Below, one piece after another: positions 34,221-43,079 of a DNA stretch of 64,000 bases. The stretch is from Paenibacillus glacialis. Its GTDB lineage: Bacteria > Bacillota > Bacilli > Paenibacillales > Paenibacillaceae. Under the pieces are notes generated by a model, which searched no databases, had not been told where the DNA came from, and worked only from the letters and a program-made list of their open reading frames with translations. The stretch's first letter is position 1. Every line of letters starts with the position of its first letter. The stretch is from assembly GCF_001637205.1 (NCBI RefSeq), contig NZ_LVJH01000070.1, positions 124,001-188,000 on the forward strand, in the 5' to 3' direction. The translations under genes were made by a program, and so were the position numbers.

Positions 34221-35180
34221 TTAGCGGCTACGCAGGCTTGCAAGCAACTCTTCCAATTCTTCCGGAATGCCAGCACTGAACTCCATATACTCCCCACTTG
34301 ATGGATGTATGAAGCCTAATACAGCAGCATGAAGCGCCTGGCCTTTTAGTTTGACTCCTTTATTACGACCATAAATAGGATCACCAACCAGTGGATGGCC
34401 TATAAACTTCATATGCACACGGATCTGATGTGTCCGTCCTGTCTCAAGTTGTAGTTCGAGAAGTGTATAATCTCCAAGACGTTCCTTCACTGTAAAATGA
34501 GTTACGGCATGCTTACTGTTCTTCTCCTTAACCGTGTACATTTTACGATCAACCGTATCACGTCCAATAGGCGCATCTACAGTTCCTTGATCATGACTGA
34601 TACTACCATGAACGAGTGCAATATAACGTCGAGTCACGGTATGCTCTTTCAGCTGTGCTGCAAGAGAAGCATGTGCTTTATCATTCTTCGCAGCCATAAT
34701 CAGTCCAGAAGTATCTTTATCGATGCGATGTACAATGCCTGGACGTAATTCGCCATTAATACCTGATAGATCTTTACAATGGTACATCAGAGCATTAACG
34801 AGCGTCCCTGAAGAATGACCAGGCGCTGGATGCACCACCATCCCTCTTGGCTTATTTATTACGATAAGATCGTGATCTTCATAAACAACCTCAAGTGGAA
34901 TGTTATCAGCCACAATCTCAACCGATACTAGTTCAGGAACAACGACCTCAACTTTATCACCCACAGATAGCTTATAATTTGCCTTCACCGTATTGCCATT
35001 CACCTTAACGTGTTCACCTGTAATCCACAGTTGGACCTGTGAACGAGAGACCTCTTCTTCCCATACCTCGGTTATATATTTATCAATTCGCTCTTTAGCA
35101 AAATCCTCTTCAACGGTCCACTCTCGCGTTTCTAAATCTGTATTAAAAAGTTCATCTCCGTGAGTCTCGATGTCATTCAT
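34221..35180 (-). CDS. RluD-family 23S rRNA pseudouridine synthase
   Basis: The protein has 319 residues. An S4 RNA-binding domain lies at ~25-85 (KERIDKYITEVWEEEVSRSQ). The catalytic domain contains GIVHRIDKDTSGLIMAAKN with the nucleophile Asp (D154), and ELQLETGRTHQIRVHMKFIG. It converts specific uridines in large-subunit rRNA to pseudouridine. The exact positions depend on the paralogue (RluD/YlyB type), which I do not assign. It overlaps lspA by four bases, the same neighbour order as in Bacillus (lspA-ylyB), so both are likely one transcript. Confidence 0.93.
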   Translation of the reverse strand: MNDIETHGDELFNTDLETREWTVEEDFAKERIDKYITEVWEEEVSRSQVQLWITGEHVKVNGNTVKANYKLSVGDKVEVVVPELVSVEIVADNIPLEVVYEDHDLIVINKPRGMVVHPAPGHSSGTLVNALMYHCKDLSGINGELRPGIVHRIDKDTSGLIMAAKNDKAHASLAAQLKEHTVTRRYIALVHGSISHDQGTVDAPIGRDTVDRKMYTVKEKNSKHAVTHFTVKERLGDYTLLELQLETGRTHQIRVHMKFIGHPLVGDPIYGRNKGVKLKGQALHAAVLGFIHPSSGEYMEFSAGIPEELEELLASLRSR

Positions 35181-35668
35181 GTTTCTTCATTTCCTTCCGT
35201 TTTCGGATTAACTGGGTTTCTTTTCATATCAAGCAATGAATCCAAAATTATAAGCCCTACACCAATAACGATGCAAGAATCCGCAACATTAAAAATCGGG
35301 AATTGATAACTTCCGAAATTGAATTGCAGGAAATCTACGACTTCACCGGTCAAAATACGATCAATAAAATTCCCGATTGCTCCACCAAGTACTAAACTAA
35401 GTGCTAGTGGTAACAATTTATTGTTCGTTTTCATCACTTTCTGTAAATACCAAATGATCCCGATAACTACAATCGTCGTAACGATAATAAAGAACCATCG
35501 TTGATCCTCAAGAATACCGAAAGCTGCACCGCGATTCCGATGTGATGTTATCAGAAAAAAATTGCCAATCACCGGTATTTGTTCAGTCAATTCCATCCGG
35601 CTGGCAATCAAATATTTAGTTCCTTGATCCACCAAAAAAGCAACGAACGCAATTATGTAGTATATCAC
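35177..35668 (-). CDS. lspA: lipoprotein signal peptidase (signal peptidase II)
   Basis: The enzyme (163 residues) is an aspartic membrane protease that cleaves prolipoproteins after diacylglyceryl modification. Four membrane helices are visible, at ~1-18, 58-76, 87-105 and 125-145. The catalytic dyad is in GNFIDRILTGEV (D103) and FNVADSCIVIG (D130), and the family motif RGAAFGIL is present. It starts with ATG at 35668. It precedes and overlaps the RluD-type gene. The sugar-binding lipoprotein encoded at 17-19 kb would be one of its substrates. Confidence 0.95.
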   Translation of the reverse strand: MIYYIIAFVAFLVDQGTKYLIASRMELTEQIPVIGNFFLITSHRNRGAAFGILEDQRWFFIIVTTIVVIGIIWYLQKVMKTNNKLLPLALSLVLGGAIGNFIDRILTGEVVDFLQFNFGSYQFPIFNVADSCIVIGVGLIILDSLLDMKRNPVNPKTEGNEET

Positions 35669-35906
35669 AGCAACATGTCACTCCATTCTTATGATTTCCA
35701 CCAGATCACTTTATCATTAGAGAATGGTAAGTGAATGGTAAAACTACGTATTATAGACTCGTCCATTGTAGCACAGGCGGTCCAAAATCGTCCATAAAGG
35801 GCCAAAGCCGAGAACATTTCCCTTATGTAAAAAAACGATAATGCGCACACTCTATAGTAAGAGAGTAAAATGTGATTCTCCCTTAGTACCAGAAAGGAGC
35901 CTCAAA

Positions 35907-36635
35907 ATGACACAATCACTATCACCTTCCCAAATCAATCATCTACGTCGTCAGTTGGAGCTTGAACGAGAAGACCTTATACAACGTACCAAAGACAATG
36001 ATCATTATGGTCTTGAAGATGCAATGCGCGATTCAACCGGAGAACTGTCTAATATTGACAACCATCCAGCTGACGTAGCAACCGAACTTTATTACCGTGA
36101 GATGGATATCTCGCTTCTGGAGCATGATGCCTTGCAATTGGAGAGAATTGAGACCTCTCTAGCTCGGATAGACAATGGAACTTATGGTCGCTGTAGCATT
36201 TGTCATCAAGTTATTCCCTATGATCGTCTAGAAGCTGTTCCAGAAACGGGTTTCTGTAAAGATCATTCTCCAAGACAGGTCGTATCCAATGATCGCCCTG
36301 TAGAAGAAGAGCTCCTCATGCCTCCATTTGGACGAACCAGCTTGGATGAACGTGACGATCAGAATGGATTCGATGGAGAAGATACCTGGCAAACCCTAGA
36401 ACGATGGGGTACATCTAATTCTCCTGCTATGGCTGAAGGGAATAATATCGAAAGCTATAATGAAATGGCCATTGAGGCAGATGAAGAAATAGAAGGGTGT
36501 GTTGAACCCCTAGAAAGCTTTCTAGCCTCAGATATTGAAGGAAATCCCATAGGAATTATACGTAATCGCCACTATTTCGCTTATATGGAAAAAGGGGAAG
36601 GCGTTAACTCCCTTGAAGATGACCCAACAATGTAA
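35907..36635 (+). CDS. TraR/DksA-type C4 zinc-finger protein (YteA-like)
   Basis: The protein has 242 residues, with the start at ATG 35907 after AGAAAGGAG. The N-terminal half is an acidic coiled coil (QINHLRRQLELEREDLIQR). The block DNHPADVATELYYREMDISL and the zinc-finger core NGTYGRCSICHQVIPYDRL follow at ~65-115. This is the YteA branch of the DksA/TraR superfamily, found in spore formers and regarded as sporulation-linked; binding to RNA polymerase is not established for it. The second Cys pair is incomplete (only GFCKDH), so zinc binding is uncertain. The C-terminal ~100 residues are acidic and unrecognised. It is transcribed against its neighbours. Confidence 0.85.
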   Translation: MTQSLSPSQINHLRRQLELEREDLIQRTKDNDHYGLEDAMRDSTGELSNIDNHPADVATELYYREMDISLLEHDALQLERIETSLARIDNGTYGRCSICHQVIPYDRLEAVPETGFCKDHSPRQVVSNDRPVEEELLMPPFGRTSLDERDDQNGFDGEDTWQTLERWGTSNSPAMAEGNNIESYNEMAIEADEEIEGCVEPLESFLASDIEGNPIGIIRNRHYFAYMEKGEGVNSLEDDPTM

Positions 36636-36679
36636 TCATGAGATCATCATAGAGTAGATTTTAATGCATCATAAGACAT

Positions 36680-37003
36680 TTAATAATCTAACTCCAGCTG
36701 ACGTTGCACGATACGCACAATATCTGCAATGTAATCTCCTATGATGGGTAAATTCAATGCCCCAAGAAGTTGTAAGAAATAAAGAATCGTAGCCGCAAAA
36801 AAAGTAAAGCCCACGGCAATTCCTACGCCGCGTGCAGTACCGGATAGTACATTAAGCCAAATTAAACGCCAAGGTCGATGTAACAATTGCGTGTATTCTT
36901 GAATTCGCGATTCCTCTAGGCTCTGTGCCACCTTGACCAGCAGTGTGTGCGTCTCTTCTGAGAAGTCTTTCTGCACAGTAGAATCGTTATTCCCTTGCTC
37001 CAT
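36680..37003 (-). CDS. DUF5665-type small membrane protein
   Basis: This 107-residue protein has an acidic N-terminus (residues 1-35), a PWRLIWLNVLSGTARGVGIA block and one membrane helix (~66-90, GFTFFAATILYFLQLLG). A short amphipathic tail (YIADIVRIVQRQLELDY) follows. This layout matches DUF5665, a family of small membrane proteins in Firmicutes without known function. It follows ileS in the same orientation, but a strong hairpin (37034-37107) separates them, so it probably has its own promoter or receives only read-through. Confidence 0.75.
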   Translation of the reverse strand: MEQGNNDSTVQKDFSEETHTLLVKVAQSLEESRIQEYTQLLHRPWRLIWLNVLSGTARGVGIAVGFTFFAATILYFLQLLGALNLPIIGDYIADIVRIVQRQLELDY

Positions 37004-37033
37004 ATCTTCTTCTCCTTTTGGAACTCGCTCTTA

Positions 37034-37107
37034 ACTAAGAAGAAACGAGCCCTAGCCTGTTCGGGATAAATCATCCCGAGTATTGGGCTTAAGGCTCGTT
37101 TCTTCTT
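37034..37107 (-). terminator. terminator after ileS
   Basis: AAGAAGAAACGAGCC and GGCTCGTTTCTTC (ends near 37107) pair perfectly, with a second inner hairpin (TCGGGAT/ATCCCGA). It follows the ileS stop by ~35 bp on the minus strand. Confidence 0.8.
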
Positions 37108-37141
37108 TAATTATTACTATTATGTTCCAAAATCCATCGTA

Positions 37142-40100
37142 TTAACCTGCAATATGGATCCCTACAGGATTCCCTGCGATTTCAATTTGTTCCATCGCTT
37201 CCTTAGAACCATACAATACTTCATTAACCAACACATTTTCACGTAGTACGTGATCAAAAGCTGTAATTGCAGCTTTTAATTCATCCGTAACATCTAGCGT
37301 CAAGACAATACGTTTCTCAATCGGAAGATCAAGTTTCTTACGATAATCTTGGACTGCGCGGACAACCTCACGAACCCAGCCTTCTTGTTCCAATTCAGGC
37401 GTAATTTCAGTATTTAGTGCCACTGTAATCCCATAGCCTGAAGCAGAGGCGAACCCAGATTTAGCATGTTTGTCGATCAACAATTCATCTGGAGTAATTT
37501 GCAACTCTTCTCCCTCAGGGGACACAACATTAAGAATGCCACTTTCCACGGCTTTACGCGTTTCTTCGGAAGTCATTTCCTTAAAGAAGTTCTGTAAGAA
37601 GCCTACATTCTTACCGTATTTCTTACCGCCAACCTTCAAATTAAGCTTCAGTGTGAAGTTAACCAATCCACTATCATCGCTCTGTGTGTGGATATTCTTG
37701 ACGTTGATTTCTTCTTTAATAATATCTTCATATCCAGGTAGATCAAAATTACGATCAATGGACACGATCAATTCAGACAATGGCTGACGTGTCTTAATAC
37801 CCGTCTCATTACGAACATTACGTGCAAGTTCTACAACGCGACGTGCAGTCTCCATATCTTGTTCTAATGACTCATCAATGAGTGATTCATTTGCTTGCGG
37901 ATAATCATCTAGATGAACACTTTCTCCACCACTAAGATTCAAGTAAATATCTTCAGCCAACATCGGTGTGAATGGAGCAATAAGCTTAGCCGTTGTGATC
38001 AAGACTTCTGTCAATGTACGGTATGCATCAAGCTTATCTTCGGTAAGACCACTTCCCCAGAAGCGATCACGTGAACGGCGAATATACCAGTTACTAAGCT
38101 CATCGATATAATCTTCAATAGCCTTCGCAGCATTCAAGAAATCATTTACAGCAAGTCCTTTATCGACTGTTTTGATCACGCTGTTCAAGCGAGATACAAT
38201 CCAACGATCAAGCTTGTGATTCGAAGGTTGGAACGGATGCTCAGCCGGATTATAACCGTCAATTCCTGCATAAAGAGTTAGGAAAGCATGTGTATTCACT
38301 AGCGTATCAACCATCTTAGACTTCGCTTCACCTACGATACCTTTGGAGAAACGTTTGCTATTCCAAGGTGCACTATCAGACAGCAGTGCCCAACGGAACG
38401 CATCCGTTCCATACTCTTCAATGATCTCCCATGGATCAATAACATTCCCCTTGGACTTAGACATCTTCTGTCCTTGCTCATCAAGAACGTGTCCTGTCGC
38501 CATAACAGCTTTATACGGAGCTTTCCCAGTCAGCATTGTAGAGACGGCCAATAGACTGTAGAACCATCCACGAGTCTGATCAATTCCTTCACAGATCATA
38601 TCAGCAGGATACTGCGCTTCGAACGTTTCTTGATTCTCGAAAGGATAATGTTGTTGCGCAAACGGCATGGAACCACTATCAAACCACACATCGATCACTT
38701 CAGGTGTACGAGTCATGATGTATTTACCGCATGAACTACGAACTTTAACGTCATCTACATATGGTTTATGCAGTTCCAGGTTCTCAGGTACATCCCCGAT
38801 AGCACGAGCTCTAAGCTCTGCAATACTGTGAGGTGCGAACTGTTCTCCCGTTTCTTCACATACCCAGATATTTAACGGTGTCCCCCAATAACGATCACGG
38901 CTAATGTTCCAATCCACTAGATCCTCTAGGAATTTACCGAAACGCCCTTCACGTATATGACCAGGGAACCACTCTACTTCATTATTATTAGCAATCAATT
39001 GATCCTTGATGGCTGTTGTCTTAATAAACCAACTATCCATTGCATAATACAGTAGCGGAGTATCACATCTCCAGCAGAACGGATAACTATGTTCATATTT
39101 CTGTTTGCTGTATAGTCTGCCACTCTCGGATAGCATTTTGATAATATCCACATCACAGTCTTTAACAAAACGTCCAGCTAAATCAGTGACTTCATCGACG
39201 TAACAACCTTGTAAATTAACGACATTCACAAAAGTGATGTCATTCTCTTTACATACTCTATAGTCATCTTCACCATGAGCTGCAGCCATATGAACGATAC
39301 CCGTACCACTAGAATCCGTTACATATTTCGCACCAACAACCACATTGGATTTCTCTACTTGAACATAATTAAACGGAGGATCGTAAGTCTTACCAACCAA
39401 ATCCGAACCTTTCAGCGTACCAATAACCTCATGCTCACCATTGATTACATCTTCCACTAATTTCTTAGCAACGATGTATACGCCATCTTCCTGCTTCACA
39501 CGTGCATATTCGATATCTGGATTCACAGCAAGTGCTACGTGTGCAGGTAATGTCCAAGGTGTTGTTGTCCAAGCTAGAACATATTCACCGCTGTCATGCA
39601 ACTTAAACTTAGCTGTAGCACTCAGATCCTTAACATCCTTATAACCTTGTGCTACTTCATGAGAACTGAGCGTTGTTTGGCAATCTGGACAATATGGACT
39701 AACGCGGTGCCCACGATATAGAAGCTCCTTGTCATGCACAGTAGCAAGAATGTTCCACACACTCTCAATGTATTTATTATCTAATGTGATGTATGGATTA
39801 TCGAGATCTGTCCAATAACCAATAGCTTCAGTAAGATCACGCCACTGCTGTTCGTAGACAAACACACTTTCCTTACACTTCTTGATAAAAGCTTCCACGC
39901 CATATTCTTCGATCTCTTGCTTATGTGAGATTCCTAGTTGCTTCTGTACCCCTAACTCTACCGGAAGACCATGTGTATCCCAGCCCGCTTTACGTACGAC
40001 ATGATATCCTTTCATCGTCTGGTAGCGACCGATGAAATCCTTGATTACCCGTCCAAGGACGTGACCGATATGCGGCTTACCATTCGCAGTTGGTGGTCCC

Positions 40101-40231
40101 TCATAAAACACAAAATTCGGTTTATCTTCACGATTCACCATAGTTTTACTAAGCGTATTCTCATCTTTCCATTTCTTCAGAATACGCTGCTCTCTAGCGC
40201 GAGCTTTTTCTTTGACATCTACTCTATTCAT
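37142..40231 (-). CDS. ileS: isoleucyl-tRNA synthetase, type-2-like
   Basis: This class I aminoacyl-tRNA synthetase (~1029 residues) charges tRNA-Ile. The HIGH motif is in NGKPHIGHVLGRVIKDFIGR (~residue 55) and the KMSKS loop in DEQGQKMSKSKGNVIDPWEI. The CP1 editing domain lies between them (LAWTTTPWTLPAHVAL), and the C-terminal anticodon-binding region is long. At ~1030 residues with no C-terminal zinc domain visible, it resembles the eukaryote-like IleS2 branch rather than the ~920-residue IleS1 found in Bacillus subtilis. IleS2 enzymes are often naturally insensitive to mupirocin. The ATG at 40231 follows AAAGGA. Expression depends on a T-box, but a foreign element lies between it and the gene. 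Confidence 0.93.
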   Translation of the reverse strand: MNRVDVKEKARAREQRILKKWKDENTLSKTMVNREDKPNFVFYEGPPTANGKPHIGHVLGRVIKDFIGRYQTMKGYHVVRKAGWDTHGLPVELGVQKQLGISHKQEIEEYGVEAFIKKCKESVFVYEQQWRDLTEAIGYWTDLDNPYITLDNKYIESVWNILATVHDKELLYRGHRVSPYCPDCQTTLSSHEVAQGYKDVKDLSATAKFKLHDSGEYVLAWTTTPWTLPAHVALAVNPDIEYARVKQEDGVYIVAKKLVEDVINGEHEVIGTLKGSDLVGKTYDPPFNYVQVEKSNVVVGAKYVTDSSGTGIVHMAAAHGEDDYRVCKENDITFVNVVNLQGCYVDEVTDLAGRFVKDCDVDIIKMLSESGRLYSKQKYEHSYPFCWRCDTPLLYYAMDSWFIKTTAIKDQLIANNNEVEWFPGHIREGRFGKFLEDLVDWNISRDRYWGTPLNIWVCEETGEQFAPHSIAELRARAIGDVPENLELHKPYVDDVKVRSSCGKYIMTRTPEVIDVWFDSGSMPFAQQHYPFENQETFEAQYPADMICEGIDQTRGWFYSLLAVSTMLTGKAPYKAVMATGHVLDEQGQKMSKSKGNVIDPWEIIEEYGTDAFRWALLSDSAPWNSKRFSKGIVGEAKSKMVDTLVNTHAFLTLYAGIDGYNPAEHPFQPSNHKLDRWIVSRLNSVIKTVDKGLAVNDFLNAAKAIEDYIDELSNWYIRRSRDRFWGSGLTEDKLDAYRTLTEVLITTAKLIAPFTPMLAEDIYLNLSGGESVHLDDYPQANESLIDESLEQDMETARRVVELARNVRNETGIKTRQPLSELIVSIDRNFDLPGYEDIIKEEINVKNIHTQSDDSGLVNFTLKLNLKVGGKKYGKNVGFLQNFFKEMTSEETRKAVESGILNVVSPEGEELQITPDELLIDKHAKSGFASASGYGITVALNTEITPELEQEGWVREVVRAVQDYRKKLDLPIEKRIVLTLDVTDELKAAITAFDHVLRENVLVNEVLYGSKEAMEQIEIAGNPVGIHIAG

Positions 40232-40270
40232 CAATGATCATTCCTTTCAATATGTGAGGGCCGAGGAGCC

Positions 40271-41066
40271 ATCCCCCTAAGTCCCCCTTTGTAAGGGGGA
40301 TTCCGAGGGCACGCCCTCTGGACACCCAAAATTTCGTCGTGATACCTACATAGGCTGTATCTAGTTCATTTGGGAGCGTATCCTCGCTTTTCTCCTTATA
40401 CTTTGCCTTCGCAAAGTATAAGGCACGCTTCTTGTTAGAGCTACCAAATTCGTAGCATGACCTCATTCGTCCTTTGACCTGCACCAAGCCCAGCTACCCC
40501 GCCACGTTGGAAGACCCCGAGGACGACCCCATAGGGGAGTCGAGGTCGGGACTTCTACTCACCCACAAAGTAACTCAAGAACGTCGCAATCCCTCATTCG
40601 TCCGTTGACCTGCGCCAAGCCCAACTCCCCGCCGTGGTGGAAGACCCCGAAGATGTCCCCGTTAGGGGAGTCGAGGTCGGGACTTCCACAACCCTCAAAG
40701 TAACTCACGAGCGTCGCAGTCCCTCATTCGTCTGTAGACCTGCCTCAAGCCTAACTACCCCGCCGTGGTGGAAGACCCCGAAGATGTCCCCGTTAGGGGA
40801 GTCGAGGCTGGGACTTCCACTCACCCGCAAAGTAACTCACGAGCATCGCATTCCCTCACATTCGTCAGTGCATAACGAGGAGCGAAGCCGGCTAGGCACC
40901 CTTCGCATGGAAGGTGACCGAGATAACCCCGAAGAGAGTCGAGGAAGAACCGTTCCCACCAATAGCCTAACTCCCCTCCGCACGCTAACTCCCTCCACCA
41001 AACTTTCAGGAGTCCAGAGGGCAGGCCCTCTGGGGTCCCCCTTATCAAGGGGGATTTAGGGGGATT
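40271..41066. mobile_element. inverted-repeat-bounded non-coding element (MITE-like)
   Basis: The ends are ~52-bp imperfect inverted repeats: 40271-40321 and 41014-41066. Both contain CCCCCTAAgTCCCCCTT-type blocks and a nested GAGGGC...GCCCTC palindrome, so each end can also fold on itself. The ~690-bp interior is visibly more G/C-rich than the flanks and codes for nothing I can support. It contains three ~130-bp direct repeats. No target duplication was recognised. The element lies in the ileS leader, between the T-box terminator and the start codon. It could be mobilised only in trans. Confidence 0.7.
40500..40885. repeat. three ~130-bp tandem repeats inside the element
   Basis: The block GAAGACCCCGAaGAtGtCCC starts at 40510, 40640 and 40771, giving periods of 130 and 131 bp. 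Each unit also contains GGGGAGTCGAGGTCGGGACTT and AAAGTAACTCACGAGC-like blocks. Copies 2 and 3 are closest to each other. A partial fourth unit may begin near 40910 (GAAGAGAGTCGAGG). Confidence 0.8.
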
Positions 41067-41075
41067 AGTGCGCAC

Positions 41076-41380
41076 AAAAAAAGCCCCATCCCCAAAGGGA
41101 CGAGACTTTAGCTCGCGTTACCACCCTAATTCCGCTCATAAATAAAACACTTCATAAGCGACATCTCAAGTCCATGCTGATCTTAAAAACATGGAGCCGA
41201 TATAACGTTCGGCAGACCGGTTTAGCTTACACGCGTCAAGGACGTTTCAGCTTCACTTCTCCGGGAGGATCTTCCGCTAAAGGTCTGTACATTGGCTTTC
41301 AGCATAATGCCAACTCTCTGAAGAACAGTTCCTTATGGTACTTATCCCATCATCAAATTCAGTAAAAATCAGATTATGAC
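41076..41380 (-). promoter_or_regulatory. T-box riboswitch for ileS
   Basis: On the minus strand the conserved T-box core AGGGTGGTAACGCGAGC is near 41108-41130, followed by the terminator arms GTCTCGTCCC TTTG GGGATGGGGC and seven Ts (to 41076). Upstream, a long structured leader shows a stem I with an AGAGAG-like bulge. An ATC triplet (Ile codon) occurs in the expected region (~41270), though I could not fix the specifier loop. Uncharged tRNA-Ile would stabilise the antiterminator. The controlled gene, ileS, begins ~845 bases further because of the inserted element. Confidence 0.88.
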
Positions 41381-41384
41381 TTTA

Positions 41385-41413
41385 GTTATAGCTTCTTTCG
41401 CAGAAAAAGTCAA
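41385..41413 (-). promoter_or_regulatory. ileS sigma-A-type promoter
   Basis: On the minus strand TTGACT (41413-41408) and TATAAC (41390-41385) are 17 bp apart. Transcription would start a few bases before the T-box. Confidence 0.8.
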
Positions 41414-41425
41414 CCCGAGTAAGGC

Positions 41426-41911
41426 CTAATAGACTTCCTTTGCTTCTTCACGGCTCTCCAATGTTTCCCATCCATCCATGCTAAGTAACTCCAATTGAGC
41501 TTCAACGAGACTACGGAAACGGGTCCGATAAATAGATGCCTGCTTTTTCAATTCTTCAATTTCCATCGAAATTTTCCGTGATTTAGATAACGCTTCATTG
41601 ATAATCCGATCCGCATTCTTTTCGGATTCTTTAATGATTAATTGTGATTCTTTCTTAGCATTAGTTTTCACATCATCTGCAGCTTCTTGGGCTACAATAA
41701 TTGTCTTGGAAAGAGAATCTTCAATATTTATGAAATGATCTAATCGTTCTTGAAGAGTAAACATTTGGTTCTGTAATTCTTTGTTTTCCCGAATGACACC
41801 CTCATAGTCCTTTATCACTTGATCCAAGAATTCATTCACTTCATCTTCATCATAACCGCGAATTCTGCGGGCAAATTCTTTGTTATGTATGTCCAATGGT
41901 GTTAATGGCAT
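41426..41911 (-). CDS. divIVA: cell-division initiation protein DivIVA
   Basis: The protein has 161 residues. The N-terminal lipid-binding domain begins MPLTPLDIHNKEFARRIRGY and contains DEDEVNEFLDQVIKDYEGVI. It is followed by coiled-coil segments (~35-65 and ~80-140) that drive polymerisation. DivIVA gathers at negatively curved membrane, marks septa and poles, and in spore formers helps anchor the chromosome origin. The ATG at 41911 has AGGAGG upstream. It closes the ylm/sep block, as in Bacillus, directly before the T-box and ileS. Length is normal. Confidence 0.95.
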   Translation of the reverse strand: MPLTPLDIHNKEFARRIRGYDEDEVNEFLDQVIKDYEGVIRENKELQNQMFTLQERLDHFINIEDSLSKTIIVAQEAADDVKTNAKKESQLIIKESEKNADRIINEALSKSRKISMEIEELKKQASIYRTRFRSLVEAQLELLSMDGWETLESREEAKEVY

Positions 41912-42011
41912 GGATGTGCACCTCCTGAAAATTTCGGTTCAAAAAATTGAATCCATTAATTGACCTTGGATAACTCAATTCGACAAGAAGTACTGACTTC
42001 CTGCAATGTAT

Positions 42012-42794
42012 TCACAGAAATTTTCCGATTTTTACACGGTAACGTCCTTTTTTCGTCATTTCTCCAGTCTCTAGAACCTTGAACCGCCCAAAGGTTTGAA
42101 GAGAAACGACATCTCCTTCTTTTAAAGCCGAGGAGGGATTCTCTTCTGCTTTCCAATTAACCCGGCATCGTCCAGCTTTAATCGGCACTAAAATTTTACT
42201 ACGACTAAGTCGGTACACATCTGCACAAATACCATCAAGACGCAAAGAAGCGACCGTAAGGTCCATGGTTTCAAGTGAGACTTTACTTGTCCGCAATGAT
42301 TCTAGCGGTAAAACCTCACTCTGTACATGAACACGGTGCACTTGATTAAGTTGCATATGAAGGTATGATGCAATATCTTCTCCTACGACCGTATGGCAAC
42401 CATCCTCCAACACATGGATGTCACCTATCTTACTCCGCTTAATACCCAAATTAAGAATGGCACCCATATAATCACCATGATCGAGTTGAAGAAATTTCTG
42501 ATCACCTGAGTAGATACTTAGTACAGCCATCCCCATATCTTCGTTGTCTAGATCACGATAATCGGGGGCGACAATTGCACGGCATCTTTCAGCTTCAGCA
42601 TAACCACCACTTAATCGAATATGTACATCAGGATGTCGATTAACTAATGTTTGCAGTATAAAAGATTGCCTAGGATCCAGAAAATCTGTCAGTTTCACTT
42701 CATGATATTCGCCAGCATTAACGACCCATTCCCAAGCTCTGTCCACAAACTCCCGTTCATCTGGGTGAAAATGATCTAGTATATCCAATCGCAT
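42012..42794 (-). CDS. ylmH: S4-domain RNA-binding protein YlmH
   Basis: The protein has 260 residues. The central part (RQSFILQTLVNRHPDVHIRL and GYAEAERCRAIVAPDY) is the YlmH-specific domain, and residues ~185-255 form an S4 RNA-binding fold (DVYRLSRSKILVPIKAGRCR, then LKEGDVVSLQTFGRFKVLE). YlmH is conserved next to division genes in Gram-positives and has been linked to ribosome rescue, independent of its location. Here it lies between ylmG and divIVA, the standard order. The ATG at 42794 directly follows the ylmG stop region. Confidence 0.93.
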   Translation of the reverse strand: MRLDILDHFHPDEREFVDRAWEWVVNAGEYHEVKLTDFLDPRQSFILQTLVNRHPDVHIRLSGGYAEAERCRAIVAPDYRDLDNEDMGMAVLSIYSGDQKFLQLDHGDYMGAILNLGIKRSKIGDIHVLEDGCHTVVGEDIASYLHMQLNQVHRVHVQSEVLPLESLRTSKVSLETMDLTVASLRLDGICADVYRLSRSKILVPIKAGRCRVNWKAEENPSSALKEGDVVSLQTFGRFKVLETGEMTKKGRYRVKIGKFL

Positions 42795-42802
42795 AGTTAC
42801 CC

Positions 42803-43072
42803 CTAGAAGAATATCTTGAAGACAATGAATTTCAATCCACTTTGGACAAATTGCAATACGAACAACGCAATAATTGGAGAAATATCAAGCATTCCCATAA
42901 TCGGTGGAATAAATCGGCGGAACACAGATAAATACGGTTCAACCAACTTAGTCAATAGCTCACCTATGAAATTCTCACGTAAGTTTGGAAGCCATGACAT
43001 CAATACATAAATTACAATCATATAAAAGTAAATTTCGAAAAGCATTGTAATAATCCGATCAACCTGTGCCAA
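42803..43072 (-). CDS. ylmG: YggT-family membrane protein
   Basis: This 89-residue protein has two hydrophobic segments (~8-25 and ~62-82), with LPNLRENFIGELLTKLVEPYLSVFRRFIPP between them. This is the YggT family signature. The role is poorly defined; position between sepF and ylmH in division clusters suggests a link to cell division or membrane organisation. It follows sepF with 7 bases between them, so cotranscription is nearly certain. Confidence 0.92.
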   Translation of the reverse strand: MAQVDRIITMLFEIYFYMIVIYVLMSWLPNLRENFIGELLTKLVEPYLSVFRRFIPPIMGMLDISPIIALFVLQFVQSGLKFIVFKIFF

Positions 43073-43079
43073 AGGGGGC

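Noticed and set aside
40224..40487. 87-codon open frame on the minus strand upstream of ileS
   Set aside because: It spans the inverted-repeat end and overlaps the ileS start; there is no family resemblance or ribosome site.
40634..41059. 141-codon open frame on the plus strand in the ileS leader
   Set aside because: It runs through the ~130-bp repeats and inverted repeat of the element, has no ribosome site, and its protein is low-complexity repeat translation.
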